From assembly GCA_013054445.1 (NCBI GenBank), contig JAAMPI010000396.1, forward strand, positions 1 to 39,486: DNA of 39,486 nt. The letters run 5' to 3'. The stretch comes from Cudoniella acicularis (lineage: Eukaryota > Ascomycota > Leotiomycetes > Helotiales > Helotiaceae). Shown here one piece after another: positions 1-10,820 of the stretch (positions are counted from its first letter, which is position 1; every line of letters begins with the position of its first letter). Below the pieces are notes generated by a model. The model worked only from the letters and a program-made list of their open reading frames with translations. It was not told the origin of the DNA and did no database searches. Made by a program: the position numbers and the translations under genes.

Positions 1-2147
1 GCAACCCCGTCCAGAAGACGACCAAGCCAGAAGTTGTAACGCCCCCAACCACAACCGAGTCGAGCGTTATTGCTACTCCCGAGCCAAAGCCCTCTCTCCC
101 TAAGACCTCTTCATCCGCCACTCGAAACGCTTCTCCTCAGGTCAAGACTGAAGGCGCTCCCAATGCTACTGCAACAGTCGAACGTGATGTAGCGAGCGCG
201 TTCAAAAATTTTGCCAGTCAGCAGCGACGGAACGTCGAGCATGTTCGCGCGACTAAAGCGAAGAATGATAAAGAGATCAAGTTGAATGACTTGAAGAAGT
301 TTGCAGATAGCTTCAAGCTCAATACACCGGTTCCATCGGATCTGGTTTCTATCATCGCAAAGGATCCTGCCAAGCAGAAGGAGATTCAAGAGAAGGCAAA
401 GCGCAATGCAGAGGAAGCAAAAGCCAACCCTTCTGAAGCTGCAAAACCTATAGTTCCAATCCCGGAGACAAAACCTGCACCACGTCCCACCCCTGCCACA
501 CATGGCACATCTCCATCAAATGTTCCGAGCAGACAGAACCCTAATCGCACTTCCAATTTTGCACACCAGGGGCCATACAACCGCTCTTCACAGCAACCAT
601 TGCCCACTCAGCAGTCACGCCCTCCACCTGGAAATCTTGGACAACGGCTAAGGAATATTGAGCAACAGAACAAGCATGGACAGATGCCATTAAATCCAAT
701 TCCCGTCCATGAAACGAGAGCTCCTCCAACTGGTCCTTCAAGCATTGTCGACCCCAATTTCTCTCGTCGGTCAAGTGGCGTTGCTAGTGCACAAGGTGGT
801 AGACTGAATCCGAACAGCAGCGAGTTCCGACCAAGCCCACATGCTGCCACCTTCAACCCCAACGGCAACCCGAGCACTGGATCCAGCCCTCGATCTGCTG
901 CTAATGCCGTGGATCACCCACCAACTCCTGCCACTCGCTCACTACTCAAACGCAAGCCCATTCCTGAGGCCGAGCGCACATCATTGAAAGGCAAGTTCAA
1001 CGCTTTGGAGCGCATTATGACCATCAAGCCTGGCCCGGAAAAGAACTGGAAGGAGACAGGTGGCTTGAAGCCGGCCTACGATACGCCTCCAACCTGGAGA
1101 CAGGTTGCGAATGACGAAAAGCCTGATTCGACCATGCATTTGACATATACCAAATTGTTTGAAATGACACCTTTTCCAGCTCAGACCCTCTCATCACCAA
1201 ATCCTTCACAAGCTGTTCCTCAAGTTCCTCACCAACACCAACTGCCTTTCCACCTCCAGCAAGGTGTTCACATGGGTCCTCGACAGTCTCCAAGACAACC
1301 TTCTATGAACCTCCCCGGAAACCCACATTCTCATGGACCCGCCCCTCCTTTTAATGGACCCGACGACCATCGCATGATGCCATCGCAGTCTGCGCAGTCA
1401 TTCGCATCTCCTAGACTCCACAATGTCCCGCCCATGAATTTCCCATCCCCCATGAATCAACCAGCGCAATTGGCGTACCAACAGGGAATGATGCCATACG
1501 GTGGACCACCCATGCAACCGTACCGTTCACTCTCCCAAAGCCATCAATTTGTTCCCCAGCAAGCCCACATGGGACCCACTATCATGATGCAGAACCCTAC
1601 TAATGGTTTCATGACTTCTCAAGGAATGGCACCTGGTCCCCAGATTATGTATCCACAAAACGGACAGGGCCATTTCATGCCACCAGGAAACGGTCACCCA
1701 CCGCCTGCGATGCCCGGAGTCAATGGCTACCCAAGTCCTGGAAGAAGCGCCCCAATGATGATGAGCCAAGGCTCACAACAAGGTCATCAACAACCACCTA
1801 TGTTCGGCGGTATGGCTCCTGGCATGAGTCCTGGTCCACAGTACGGAACTCCAATGTATCCTCAACAACCTCAACCACAAAGTAAGTTTCAAATCTAAAA
1901 GCAGATAAATCTCCTCGCTAATTCGTATTTAGTGCCTATGCGCGGCTATGGTGGTCCTAATCAATTCGGAACCAGTCCCCAGCAGATGCACCAGTTCGGA
2001 CCCCAGCATCGAAACAATCATCCAAACGGCAGTTACAACAATAACAAGAACTTTCAGCATGGCCAGCATCCCAATGGCCCACCAAATAATCAGATCCCTA
2101 ACGGACCCCAACCTCGAGGCGCGGAAGTTGGTGAAGAGGCGAAATGA
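1..2147 (+). CDS. pbp1: Ataxin-2/Pbp1 homologue, C-terminal part (5' truncated)
   Basis: The frame is open from base 3 and the gene begins outside the window. Exons are 1-1881 and 1933-2147. The intron at 1882-1932 (51 nt) has donor GTAAGT, branch GCTAAT and acceptor TAG, and the joined codon stays in frame. The best family match is the block near 318-410 reading PVPSDLVSIIAKDP followed by KQKEIQEKAKRN, typical of the segment after the Lsm/LsmAD domains of fungal Pbp1. The rest is low-complexity Pro/Gln/Met/Gly sequence ending in an Asn/Gln/His-rich tail, as expected for a condensate-forming RNA-binding protein. Pbp1 binds poly(A)-binding protein and acts in poly(A) control, stress granules and TORC1 signalling (family knowledge). 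The Lsm and LsmAD domains are not in this window. It converges on the ATL gene, with about 660 bp between the two stops. Confidence 0.85.
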
Positions 2148-2810
2148 GTTATCTTGCTCTTCCCTCAAAGACATAATACGGCGTCGATGCGTTAGCATCA
2201 ACTGTGTTTACAAGCGCCACTTGGTTGCAGCCTCATATTGTCAATTGATTCTTGCTGCATGATTACAGTGCGGCATCGATAAAGATCATAGGATTTTGCT
2301 TGGATCAACAACAGGGCAGCAGGCGGTGGATGCATTCTATTGGGTCGTAAGATGCTCTCGCACTGTCCCAAATATGGTGGGTCTTATTTTTTGCTTAGTA
2401 TGGCTATCCAAATCTCGTGGAAAGATCTGATATGGTATCAGCAGAGGTGGCAAGCGATCTTCGCGGCGATTCTCTTGTTGAGATTGGACTAGTCGCGCTT
2501 CAACTGCAGCCTATGGGAGGAAGGGAGGGTCCATGTTATTACCCGAGCCATAACGAGACAAGGGTCAATGAAAGTGGCGCGCTGATCAGACTGACGACGA
2601 GATTGTTTATTGGAATCGTGGTTTTATCATCAAGGGATATGTGCTCAGTGTTGTCCTGAGGCCTCGAACGTTGGCAGACATATACTGCTCTTGCGCTGTG
2701 TATCATAGCTCTAGGTCTATAAACACTCTTCCATATTTGAAGTCTCTAATTCAGTATGTAATCTTCATTCATGGACGCGATGACTAGGTTTTCTCCATTG
2801 CCTGGCTAAA
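2148..2810. other. Intergenic, convergent 3' ends
   Basis: This stretch separates the stop of pbp1 (+) from the stop of the ATL gene (-), so it should carry both 3' UTRs. Short open frames here (for example 2417-2659 +) have no recognisable motif and no promoter-like sequence. I see no RNA gene or repeat. Confidence 0.5.
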
Positions 2811-3462
2811 CTACTGCTCATCATCTGAGTCGATGTGCGGATCAAGTCCAGCAGCTTCCTCACTTGGAAGCTGGCGAGGAAACCATCCAAACTCCGTTAG
2901 ATCAATCATCAATTCCCCCAAGCTTCCAGTGTTAACGGTAACTCCTTCTCCTCTCAAAACTTGTGCGTGATATGCCGCTCCAGAGGGATGACCTCTTCGT
3001 GAACTATGAGCGATGGACATAATCAGAACGTTGTAGTGAAAGGCATACCTGGGTGAAATTATGCCTTTATAGTTTACCACGCGTTGCCACGGAACATTTC
3101 CATGATGGAAAGTCATAGACTGGTCCGTTGGAAGGTGCTTGAGACAGACGCCCACTTGTCGAGGTCGTTGTGCTTGGGGTTGTCAGTAGCTCAACGGCGA
3201 GAAGACTCAAAGGGTTGAAGCTAACGAGTTCCTACCAGCCGCGCTATGTGGCCGTAGCTGGTCACTTTTCCATACGGTATCTCCTCTACAACAAATTAGC
3301 GCCAAAATCTTTGTAGGAGGGAGGAGAGGAGCCGAGAGAATGAAGCTCTCTCTAGGCCACTCGGAATAAAAATTAAGAGGAGGGGGACAAAGGGAAAGGT
3401 TGGTTACGAATCGCGGTATAGACTGCATGGAAGAATGCTTCTGCTTCATCTGTGCGAGCCAT
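2811..3462 (-). CDS. atl1: Alkyltransferase-like (ATL) DNA-repair protein, MGMT fold with Trp for Cys
   Basis: Four exons on the minus strand: 3462-3408, 3285-3226, 3172-3049 and 3003-2811, giving 143 aa. The introns are 122, 53 and 45 nt with GT-AG ends; the last is a multiple of three and could be read through. Splicing joins MARTDEAEAFFHAVYTAI to QEIPYGKVTSYGHIARLV and LVGTPQRPRQVGVCLKHLP, the signature of the DNA-binding domain of O6-alkylguanine transferases. The active-site PCHR motif is replaced by PWQR (Trp at about residue 67), the hallmark of ATL proteins. These do not transfer alkyl groups; they bind and flip O6-alkylguanine and hand the lesion to nucleotide excision repair. GAAYHAQVLRGEGV and FGWFP near the C terminus fit the family. 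The acidic tail ends DSDDEQ. The ATG at 3462 is the only start matching the family N terminus. Confidence 0.88.
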
Positions 3463-4177
3463 GTTGCAGTTTTTTTGTTTCTCGCATCGAGTTGCCGAGT
3501 GGTTAGCTGTCGTTGATGCCTTTTTGCATAAGCGGCTTGCTTGTTAATCAACCTCTAAGTAACAGAACCTTACTCGTTCGGTATCTATTCAACCACGTAT
3601 TTTATTCATTTCCAATTAAGAAGCACGTTGTCAATTATGGTATTGCCACGTTAAAGGTAACTTGAATTGTGCTATTACTAGGTAATGAATGTTGCATACT
3701 ACTTACTTGACTGTTATATACAAACTGGCACTTTTAACATGAAAGGCCCGTGCACAACGCCTCAGGTGACTAAAGCGCACGTGAAGATAAGAGATAACAG
3801 CGGTGCTGTTCTTCGAAGAGCTGGTGGAGCTCAAATTTATTGTGACAACAAATCATCAAATGGATTTATAGATGAAATATTTGCATGGTTATTGGAGCCA
3901 AATATCGCTTGGTTCGTATTTGACGATGTGTTGTGCTTCCTAGCCACACAATTTAGCAAACAGCACACTCTAGGTCTTAGGTTCCCAGCCACCCAGGAAA
4001 TCTCAGCATCATGAACCTACCTGGCTGATCTACCCTCCTTGCCGGACTCTTCATACTTCATTTAGTGCGGAGTTGCTCTTTCCGCCTTCGTTCAGATTTC
4101 AAAGCGTCACTATTGTTTCGTGGCTAATATCAAGCTCTCAGCCTCGTCTGTAGCCGCACATCTTGAACGAAGGCACG
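3463..4177. other. Divergent intergenic region between ATL and cysteine-rich gene
   Basis: Upstream region of both the ATL gene (-) and the 4178 gene (+). The middle (about 3580-3900) is AT-rich. An open frame at 3685-4014 (+) has no recognisable motif. From 4020 to 4160 the sequence becomes pyrimidine-rich, typical of a fungal promoter and 5' UTR for the plus-strand gene. No RNA gene is supported. Confidence 0.4.
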
Positions 4178-5576
4178 ATGCGACTCGATTCGATACTCTC
4201 TCTACCTACGTCGCTCCTCTTCCTCATTTCATCCTATCAATCCTCAGCAGACTCGACAAGCGATGACCAAACTCTTGCGCAATGGCAGCGAAGCCTCGAA
4301 GAAGCCGGGCATTGGCCTGCAGCCGCCGTGCAAAAAACGACGAGCTGTAGAAGAGCATCTTCGTTCAGGAAGAAGTCCCGTTGGAGTTGTGAAGATGAGC
4401 CCTGACGAGGGAGAAAAGTTTTACATGGAATACTGGCAATTCGAAGGGGACTCGGCGCAATCAACAATACGAGACACACCGAGTGCACCGTTACGGACAA
4501 GAGATGACGACGAAGAGGCTATATTGCTGGCAAATTCATCAGCAGTTATATCTTTTCGCCCCCCATTCGTGCTGCATACGGATCATGGCCCAGAAAATGA
4601 TGATTTGAGGGTTCGAGGCGCAATAGACAGCTCTGCTGTTCTTGCTATGCTGGAAAAGCGCGACTTTGTTTGCCCTACCGGGACGGCAAATTGCTCTTCT
4701 GTTGGGTATATGAACAGCTGTTGTGCAACAGATGAGAATTGCTTTGTTATTCAGGATACCGGTTTAGGACCCGTTGGATGTTGTCCCAAGGGAACTACTT
4801 GTGGAGGAACTATTAGTAGTTGCAGTTCCCCCAACACGCCTTGTGCTCAGGATATTGGTGGAGGATGTTGTATACCAAACTACGTTTGTCAGGGCGTAGG
4901 CTGTAAGTATTTAAAGCTTGATTTGTTTTGACTTGCTAACCAAGTGTTAGGTGTTTTGAATACCACAGTTACCGCAACTATAATTCAAACGCCTACAACT
5001 ATTGCCTCTTCCTCTAGTCCCGTCAGCACCTCTTCGACCACTCTTACGATGACGTCGCCAATTACTACAAGCACAACCTCAAGCACCCCGATACCTACGA
5101 CAACTTCTTCAAGCACCGCAACAGGCGTCCCCCCAGTCCGACCAACCGATGTCAGTTCGGTCACCACCACAACAGCTGTCGATACATTGTGTCCCACTGC
5201 ATTTTACGCATGCTCAGCGACCTATGGCGGCGGTTGCTGTAGAACAGGAAGGGACTGCGATACGACATCGTGCCCTACTACGAGCTCTACTACTATAATA
5301 AGTAGTGGAGTAACGGTCGTCGTTCCAGTTGGATCAGCTGCAACAGTTAATACTCCAACAGGAGTCTGCGCGACAGGATGGTCCAGCTGTGCGGCAAGTA
5401 TTGGAGGAAATTGTTGTCCCAGTGGATTTCAATGTGGAACTGCAAGCTGTTCCTCGATCTCAGCCACCTCGACTTCGTTGGTTCAGAAGGCTAGCCCTAA
5501 TAAAGGGGAAAGAAACGGCGTTAATGGTGTCTTTGGAATAGGACCAATGTTAATGATAGTAATGGCGTTCATATAG
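4178..5576 (+). CDS. Cysteine-rich GPI-anchored-type surface protein, probable frameshift near the 5' end
   Basis: An ATG at 4178 opens a secretion signal (MRLDSILSLPTSLLFLISSY), but that frame closes soon after 4400. The cysteine-rich body lies in the next frame, open through 4263-4902. An intron at 4903-4950 (48 nt, GTAAGT, branch CTAAC, TAG) joins it in phase to 4951-5576. No GT-AG intron between the signal and the body links the frames; one extra base around 4290-4310 would explain the break. The body has repeated modules of the type CxxxxxxCxxxxGGxCCxxGxxCxxxxC at about 4668-4900, 5192-5275 and 5368-5450. These are separated by Ser/Thr-rich linkers likely to be O-glycosylated. The C terminus is hydrophobic and follows a small-residue region, as in a GPI-attachment signal. 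The role is unknown; a cell-wall surface protein is likely. The break may be a sequencing error, a natural allele or a pseudogene. Confidence 0.65.
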
Positions 5577-6096
5577 ATACGAATAATGAAAGTTTGAATC
5601 ATGGAAAACTTGAGAAATCAAATGAGCCCCCTCCCCCTTCACCCCTAATAGTCTTCCCCATGCCCCCCTTTTCTGGCGCCAAATCCGGCAACCGTTGAAA
5701 AGCAGTGAGTGCCGACCCCTGCAGATGATCCCCTGGCGACATGCAAAGTGACGATCCTCAACGTGGGGCAACAATCAGGGAAAAAATACCACACCATACC
5801 ACGCACGATCCAAATTCCTCCTTCGCAAACCCACCCTTTTCCTCTTAAGCTTCCTTTCTTCCGTCCATCTTTCGATTTTGTTTGCGCCTAAACTTCCTCG
5901 ATTTTGAAAATATTTGCATCGAGCTTCCCCAAGATTACAAAACGCAAGCGCAAATATCGAGGTCGTGTGCGACTTCTTCTGCTTCACCGCAACGCAGACA
6001 AGCACTCTCTCTTTCCACAAGGCGACCGTAGACTCCCTCTTTTCTCAGCATAAGAATTCTTGAGCGCCCGAAATAAACCAAACAGAAGACACGAAA
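5577..6096 (+). promoter_or_regulatory. Upstream region of the ypi1 gene
   Basis: Contains the 3' UTR of the cysteine-rich gene and then pyrimidine-rich blocks (about 5626-5675 and 5815-5880, C/T runs), the usual look of a filamentous fungal core promoter and 5' UTR. No clear TATA box and no supported gene. Confidence 0.35.
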
Positions 6097-6664
6097 ATGG
6101 CATCCAGCACCTCGCGCCGCGGCGGCCCAGCGCAAACCTCTACTGCCAGCAACCATACGCCACAAATCACGACGACAACCACGCAGCCGGTGCTACACTT
6201 GAGAGGCGCCTCGAGGGAGGAGAGCGCGGAAAGGAGGCCGACGCGTATACAGTGGGCGGAGGACGTGGTGGATAATGAGGGGTTGGGGAGGAAGAAGAGT
6301 AAAGGTTCGTTTGCTTCCTATTTTCCTGGGTTGTCGTTTTAGGGTTCTTGGAACGGGAATGAGGAAAGTGTGAAGGGATTGGGCTAATAGGGGAGTAGTA
6401 TGCTGTATTTACCACGCACCAAAGGGGATCGACGAGTCGAGTGATGAGAGCTCGTCCGATAGCAGCAGTGACGAGAGCGACAGCGGGGATGACGGGGCCG
6501 CGAGGCCGAGTCGTAGTGGAGGAGGGGGGAATAACCATAATCATGCGCATGGACATAGTCATGGCAGAGGGAAGGGGAAGGGGAAAGGCAGAGCGAGGAG
6601 TCCGAATGCGTATGAGAAGATGCCGAAGAATAAGGGGAGCGGTGGGAGTCAGGTGAAGAGGTGA
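6097..6664 (+). CDS. ypi1: Type 1 protein phosphatase regulator Ypi1 (PPP1R11/inhibitor-3 family)
   Basis: Exons 6097-6304 and 6399-6664 give 157 aa. The intron at 6305-6398 (94 nt) starts GTTCGT, has a GCTAAT branch site and ends GTAG; splicing restores the family sequence KSKVCCIYHAPKGIDESS. The protein holds the PP1-docking RVxW-type motif as RIQW at residues 50-53, inside RRPTRIQWAEDVVDNEG, then the CCIYH block, a Ser/Asp/Glu-rich acidic stretch and a His/Gly/Lys/Arg-rich tail. This order is typical of Ypi1. The family binds and modulates Glc7/PP1 in the nucleus, affecting glycogen metabolism and mitotic progression. Length and domain order are normal. Confidence 0.93.
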
Positions 6665-7532
6665 TTTTGAGCAGACTTTTCTTTTGTGAAGAGGGAGGAA
6701 AGTAATGTCTGGAATGAATTGTACGATTACGGGGGCTCTAGTTGGCTGGGTTTGGGCGTGGTTTCTGAGAGGGTGGTTCGGCGTTGGGTTGGTTGACTTT
6801 GCATTATACATGAAGAATTGCTAGAGAATTTCTCGAGAGTCTGGTAACGGCTATGAGCGTGAGCGCTCCATGGCTGCGAGATTTATAGCTAGAGCGGTAA
6901 TACACTTTGTTTTCGCGCCAACGTATTTGGACATGTGGCGTGGATTAAGACTTTCCTCGCGGAAGTTTTTCTCCTTCGACCGGATACATCTCTTTCTCTA
7001 AGTGTCTCCCCTCGCTACAAGGAGAATTGTAAGGTCACTAGCATAGCTTATGCTGTAGGCAATTTTCTAACCATTTTACTGCGTATAATATACCCATTTC
7101 AAACAAATTGCAACCTCTTTGTGTAGGACGGTTTAACCATTATGAACGAGAGTCACAGCCGGGTATTTCATAGCAACACTTAAATAAGTCTTGAAATTCC
7201 GTTAGCCACTAATAGCAAGAACAAGTCACAGCCGCGAACATTATCACAAATTCCAGACTTACTCGCTTCCTGAGAGATCTACCAAGGTTACCGCTTCGAG
7301 ATAAAATGGTTCGATTCCACTGATATAAAATATGTAAAGGGTCCGAACCAAAATGATACCCTTAAGACCTTTTGAAGATGAAAAAAGCATCATGCCTGAA
7401 GATATATGGACAAGAATCGAAGTCAGGTCAGTCACACAGAGACCCCATTTCCCCCTTCCTCCTACCCGCTTTCTTTCTCACTCACCGCCCGTCTTCCACT
7501 TCACTACTTCCCCCCTCCCCACCTTAAGCCAT
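6665..7532. other. Intergenic, convergent 3' ends of ypi1 and polygalacturonase
   Basis: About 870 bp between the ypi1 stop (+) and the polygalacturonase stop (-). Positions 6890-7350 are AT-rich with no coding signal. A long pyrimidine tract lies at 7438-7525 on the plus strand, just beyond the polygalacturonase stop. A 7-bp inverted repeat (7307-7313 and 7344-7350) is probably incidental. Confidence 0.4.
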
Positions 7533-8892
7533 CTAGCTACAAGTAGCACCGGAAGGAATATTCTTGCAAGCGGAGCTCGTCTTGCCTCCAGTAACGGCAA
7601 CAGAGTCCCAGGTCCAGCTGCTGCAAGATCCAGATCCGCACAGGATGTAGATGTTGGTGGCGGAGGACTCGACGGTGCCCTTGACGCCGTTCAGGGTGAG
7701 GTCGGTGATGGGCACGCCGGTTGTGGGGGTTCCGGTTGGGCTGCCGTTTTCATAGTCTTGCTCGATGACCTGGAGGGATGACATGGTTAGTGTTGTTCAA
7801 GGGAGAAAGGGGGGAGGGGGGGGAAGCTTACAATTCCATACTTGGTGATGCCAGAGAGGGTGATGTCCTTGTAGGTGACGCCCTTGACGGTACCGGTGGC
7901 GCCGCTGACGGTCTTGATGCGGACACCGTTTTGAGAGTCAGTAACAGTGCTGGAAGAGATGGTGACAGTCTCGACAGTGTTATCCTGTAGAAGAGTAGAG
8001 GATTAGCATTTTTGTATCATAGGAGAGATTAAAAATGGAACTTACAGTTCGGCCACCAACGGAACCGACGCTGAGACCGTGACCACCTGAACAGGTGCCT
8101 CCGGTGAATATGATGTTCTGGAATAATGTTAGTGACGGTTTCAAATCCTGGGGAAGTGATACATACAGTTCCCGAGTTGATAGCCAAGCAATCATCTTGA
8201 TTTTTGACATTGGCTCCAGAGATTGTGATATCGCTGCTAGATCCGATATCGAAGGCATCGGTGTTGTGGCCGAGACTGTCTCCAGCAGAGTTATCAATGG
8301 TAACGCCTGAGATGGTAAGGCCACTGGAACTGTCGATGGAGAAGCATTGGACTGGAGTGTTGAGGATATTAAGGCCAGTAATTGAGGATGTGCCAGTCAG
8401 GCTGTGAGCATAGAAGAACTTGGGCTTGGTCTTTCCACCGTTGCTTCCCTCTCCATCCCACCATTTTGCTCCCTCGCCGTTGATGGAGTGGCCAGAGGCA
8501 CCAGAAACAACAATGTTCTCTCCAGAAACGGAGATCAGAGGACCGGACCATTCTTCATAGCCGAAGGTTGTCTCTCCTTCGAAGATAACCTATAAACTGT
8601 TAGCAGATGTACAATGTTTATAGCTTCGATTATAACTCACGTGGGTGCCAGATGTAAGACCAGTCAAATCCAAAGTTGTTCCAGATGGGACAGTAATGCC
8701 ATCAAGCACAATCGTAGCACAAGAAGTCTTCGATTTGCTCGCCGCGCTCGCAGCGGTGAAAGTGCAAGAGCTACGCTTGTGAAGAGCCGCGGCATTTGCA
8801 AGATCAGGAGCGGCTGTAGGCATGGGAACAGCAGCGACTAAGGCGCAGGCAGTGCTGAGGCCCAGCCCCAGGGCTTTGAGAAATTGAACCAT
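7533..8892 (-). CDS. Secreted endopolygalacturonase (GH28)
   Basis: Five exons on the minus strand: 8892-8641, 8589-8167, 8117-8046, 7984-7832 and 7769-7533 (378 aa). The introns are 51, 49, 61 and 62 nt; all start GTRNGT-like, end AG and fall between codons. The N terminus is a signal peptide, and a short pro-region ends in Lys-Arg at residues 39-40, a Kex2-type site. All GH28 active-site blocks are present: NTD at about 193-195, DD at about 216-217 (NQDDCLAIN), GHG at about 237-239 (GGHGLSVG) and RIK at about 271-273. Cysteines near the C terminus fit the fold. The enzyme hydrolyses alpha-1,4 bonds in demethylated homogalacturonan outside the cell. The divergent neighbour is a pectin methylesterase, which makes its substrate. 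Length matches fungal endopolygalacturonases. Confidence 0.95.
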
Positions 8893-10820
8893 TTTGCAAG
8901 AAGAGAACGAATGAGCTACTGTAGGTGATTGGAGTAAGGAATGAACAGCTAAAAAAGGCTGGAGAGAGAAATAACAATCGGCAAAGCAGCTTTCTTATAT
9001 AGGAAATAAGGAAGCAAAAGAGATAGTGACAAGGGGTTGTGAAAGCGTGAGAATCGTCATGCTCAGGATCTGGCCACCGGGAAACAGGTCCCACCAATAT
9101 AATCAATAGATTCGAAAAGGGGGAAGTCTACAAAGCTTCCCCAGCACTTGGCAGGGAAGCTTGACACTGCTCGTTTGCTCGCTTCACCTTAACGATCGAC
9201 AACCACAGCTCCACGAGCCGGCTTGGGATGAGCTTGAACAGAGGTTTGCACAGGTGATGCCTTGTCACTTCGTCCGTGCAAAGTATTTCCGTCAGTCCTG
9301 TCCTGATGGCAATTTCCGTCCAGTTGCGAGAGGGTCAGGGTGGCATGGGAAGACATCGAGAAATTCGGAGTCTCGGGGAGATGCATCCATGCGATCGAAG
9401 CCGGAGTAACCACGGCACCGGGCTGCTGATGTCTCGTTTCTTGTGAAAGGCGGTTTGGTGTTGATTAAAGTTGAGGCTGTTCGAGCGTGTGGGGTATTAT
9501 CCGGACCGTGATTGGCGCGCTGCATGTGGATAGACAGGGGGTCCAGATATTCCTCAAATCAAAGCAGTCTTCCCGACTCTGCCCCCGAGCCACCCTTCCT
9601 AATCTTGAACACGCTCTCGGTATATCTTCCAGAAGCAGCAGAGAAGAGCGCCGACAAAAAAGGTGATGAGGAAAACGTGCCTCAGCTGATCTGCCTTGAC
9701 TGCAGGACCGCCATCTCGCACGATTTAAACTTTGACCGAGATCATAGGTGCCTGCCGGCAGACTTGCAAAGATACGAAGCTTTCCGAGCACTGCGTGTGT
9801 CACACTGAGTAAAAGAGCACAGAGCCCAATGGCTTTGTGCATGTGCGGTTGGGACATGGACTCGAACTCCTGGCCAGCTATTGGCGTATTGTTTCAAGTG
9901 ACAAGTGCTCACCAGACATCTGATGAACATATCCTTCAATTCGCCATCTTCAACCCCTAGATCCAAAGTACGTTCACAGTTGGAACTATATTTGAATAGT
10001 TATTGATCATGGGCTTTGCTGATTCGTGGCCTTTACCTTACAGCGCAACGGAACAACCTTTGTCTTTTCCCCCTCAGCTTGTTGGCAATTGCGACTGCAT
10101 AAGCTTCAGCTTGCTATCGAAACAACAATGAGCGCTCATCGCACCCACCTCCCAACCCGGACCCAAGTCCGACAGTCCCAGCCGGGCCTGGCAAGTCGCA
10201 AGCATCACCGTCCACCTGCTCTATGCAATTTGCTCGAGTGGACCCTGCACGGCTTGTGGGGTATCCCCGTTTCAAACCTCGGTAGCCTTCCGCAAAGCAC
10301 TCTATTTACCACATCGTGGAGCCTCTGCGCTGAGTTCTGCTGATTCTTACGTCGACGAGTCATTTTTCACTTGAAAGCCTGATAAAAGGAAATCTGGGAT
10401 CTAATTAACATCTTCATACGCACTCTGCGGTATCACGTAAAGCACGTGGTCAAAACATCTTCGGAAATTAAACGAAGTCGAATTTGATACTTCTTGTTCA
10501 TCAGACGAAAGGGATAGGCAAACAAGCTTTAACCGGCATGTCGACCAGGCACAAAGTCGTAGCCCCGGTACTTTTGGAAGACATCTTCCCCACATGTACA
10601 CCTCACCGGAATTTGTCCGACGAAGAGCTTCTAATTCGAAATGTTTGTCCATGTTGCCAAATTCTTAATACCCGCACATATTCGTACACCAACCCCTCAT
10701 CCCCTCAAATAATTATTCCGTTATGCCACGCACTTAACTTAAATAGCACTTCCATCGCTCCTCTTCGATTTGAAACTTTCTGTTCAGCATCTACCCTTCA
10801 CGCTAGAGCCGTTCTTCATT
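8893..10820. promoter_or_regulatory. Shared divergent upstream region of polygalacturonase and pectin methylesterase
   Basis: 1.9 kb between two divergent pectinase genes. Several open frames on both strands (for example 9465-9857 - and 10026-10343 +) show no family motif, no signal peptide and no splice logic, so I treat the stretch as regulatory. A CACGTG core lies near 10444, and a weak A/T-rich TATA-like stretch lies near 10735-10746 ahead of the esterase. I cannot assign regulator sites reliably by eye. Confidence 0.4.
8994..9002 (-). promoter_or_regulatory. TATA box of the polygalacturonase gene
   Basis: On the minus strand the sequence reads CTATATAAG, about 100 bases before the ATG at 8892. 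A pyrimidine-rich stretch and CAATCACC-type sequence lie between, as expected for a strong regulated fungal promoter. Called from position and motif only. Confidence 0.6.

Noticed and set aside
3494..3506. tRNA-like A-box (GCCGAGTGGTTAG), as in tRNA-Ser/Leu
   Set aside because: No matching B-box (GGTTCGANNCC) or acceptor stem follows within 100 bases, so it is probably chance.
7307..7319. tRNA-like B-box (GGTTCGATTCC)
   Set aside because: The T-arm pairs poorly, no A-box lies 30-60 bases upstream and no acceptor stem forms.
7353..7781. 142-codon open frame (+) overlapping the 3' end of the polygalacturonase
   Set aside because: Antisense shadow of the last GH28 exon plus the flanking pyrimidine tract.
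9465..9857. 130-codon open frame (-) in the pectinase upstream region
   Set aside because: No motif, signal peptide or homology that I recognise. Several equally long frames overlap it on both strands.
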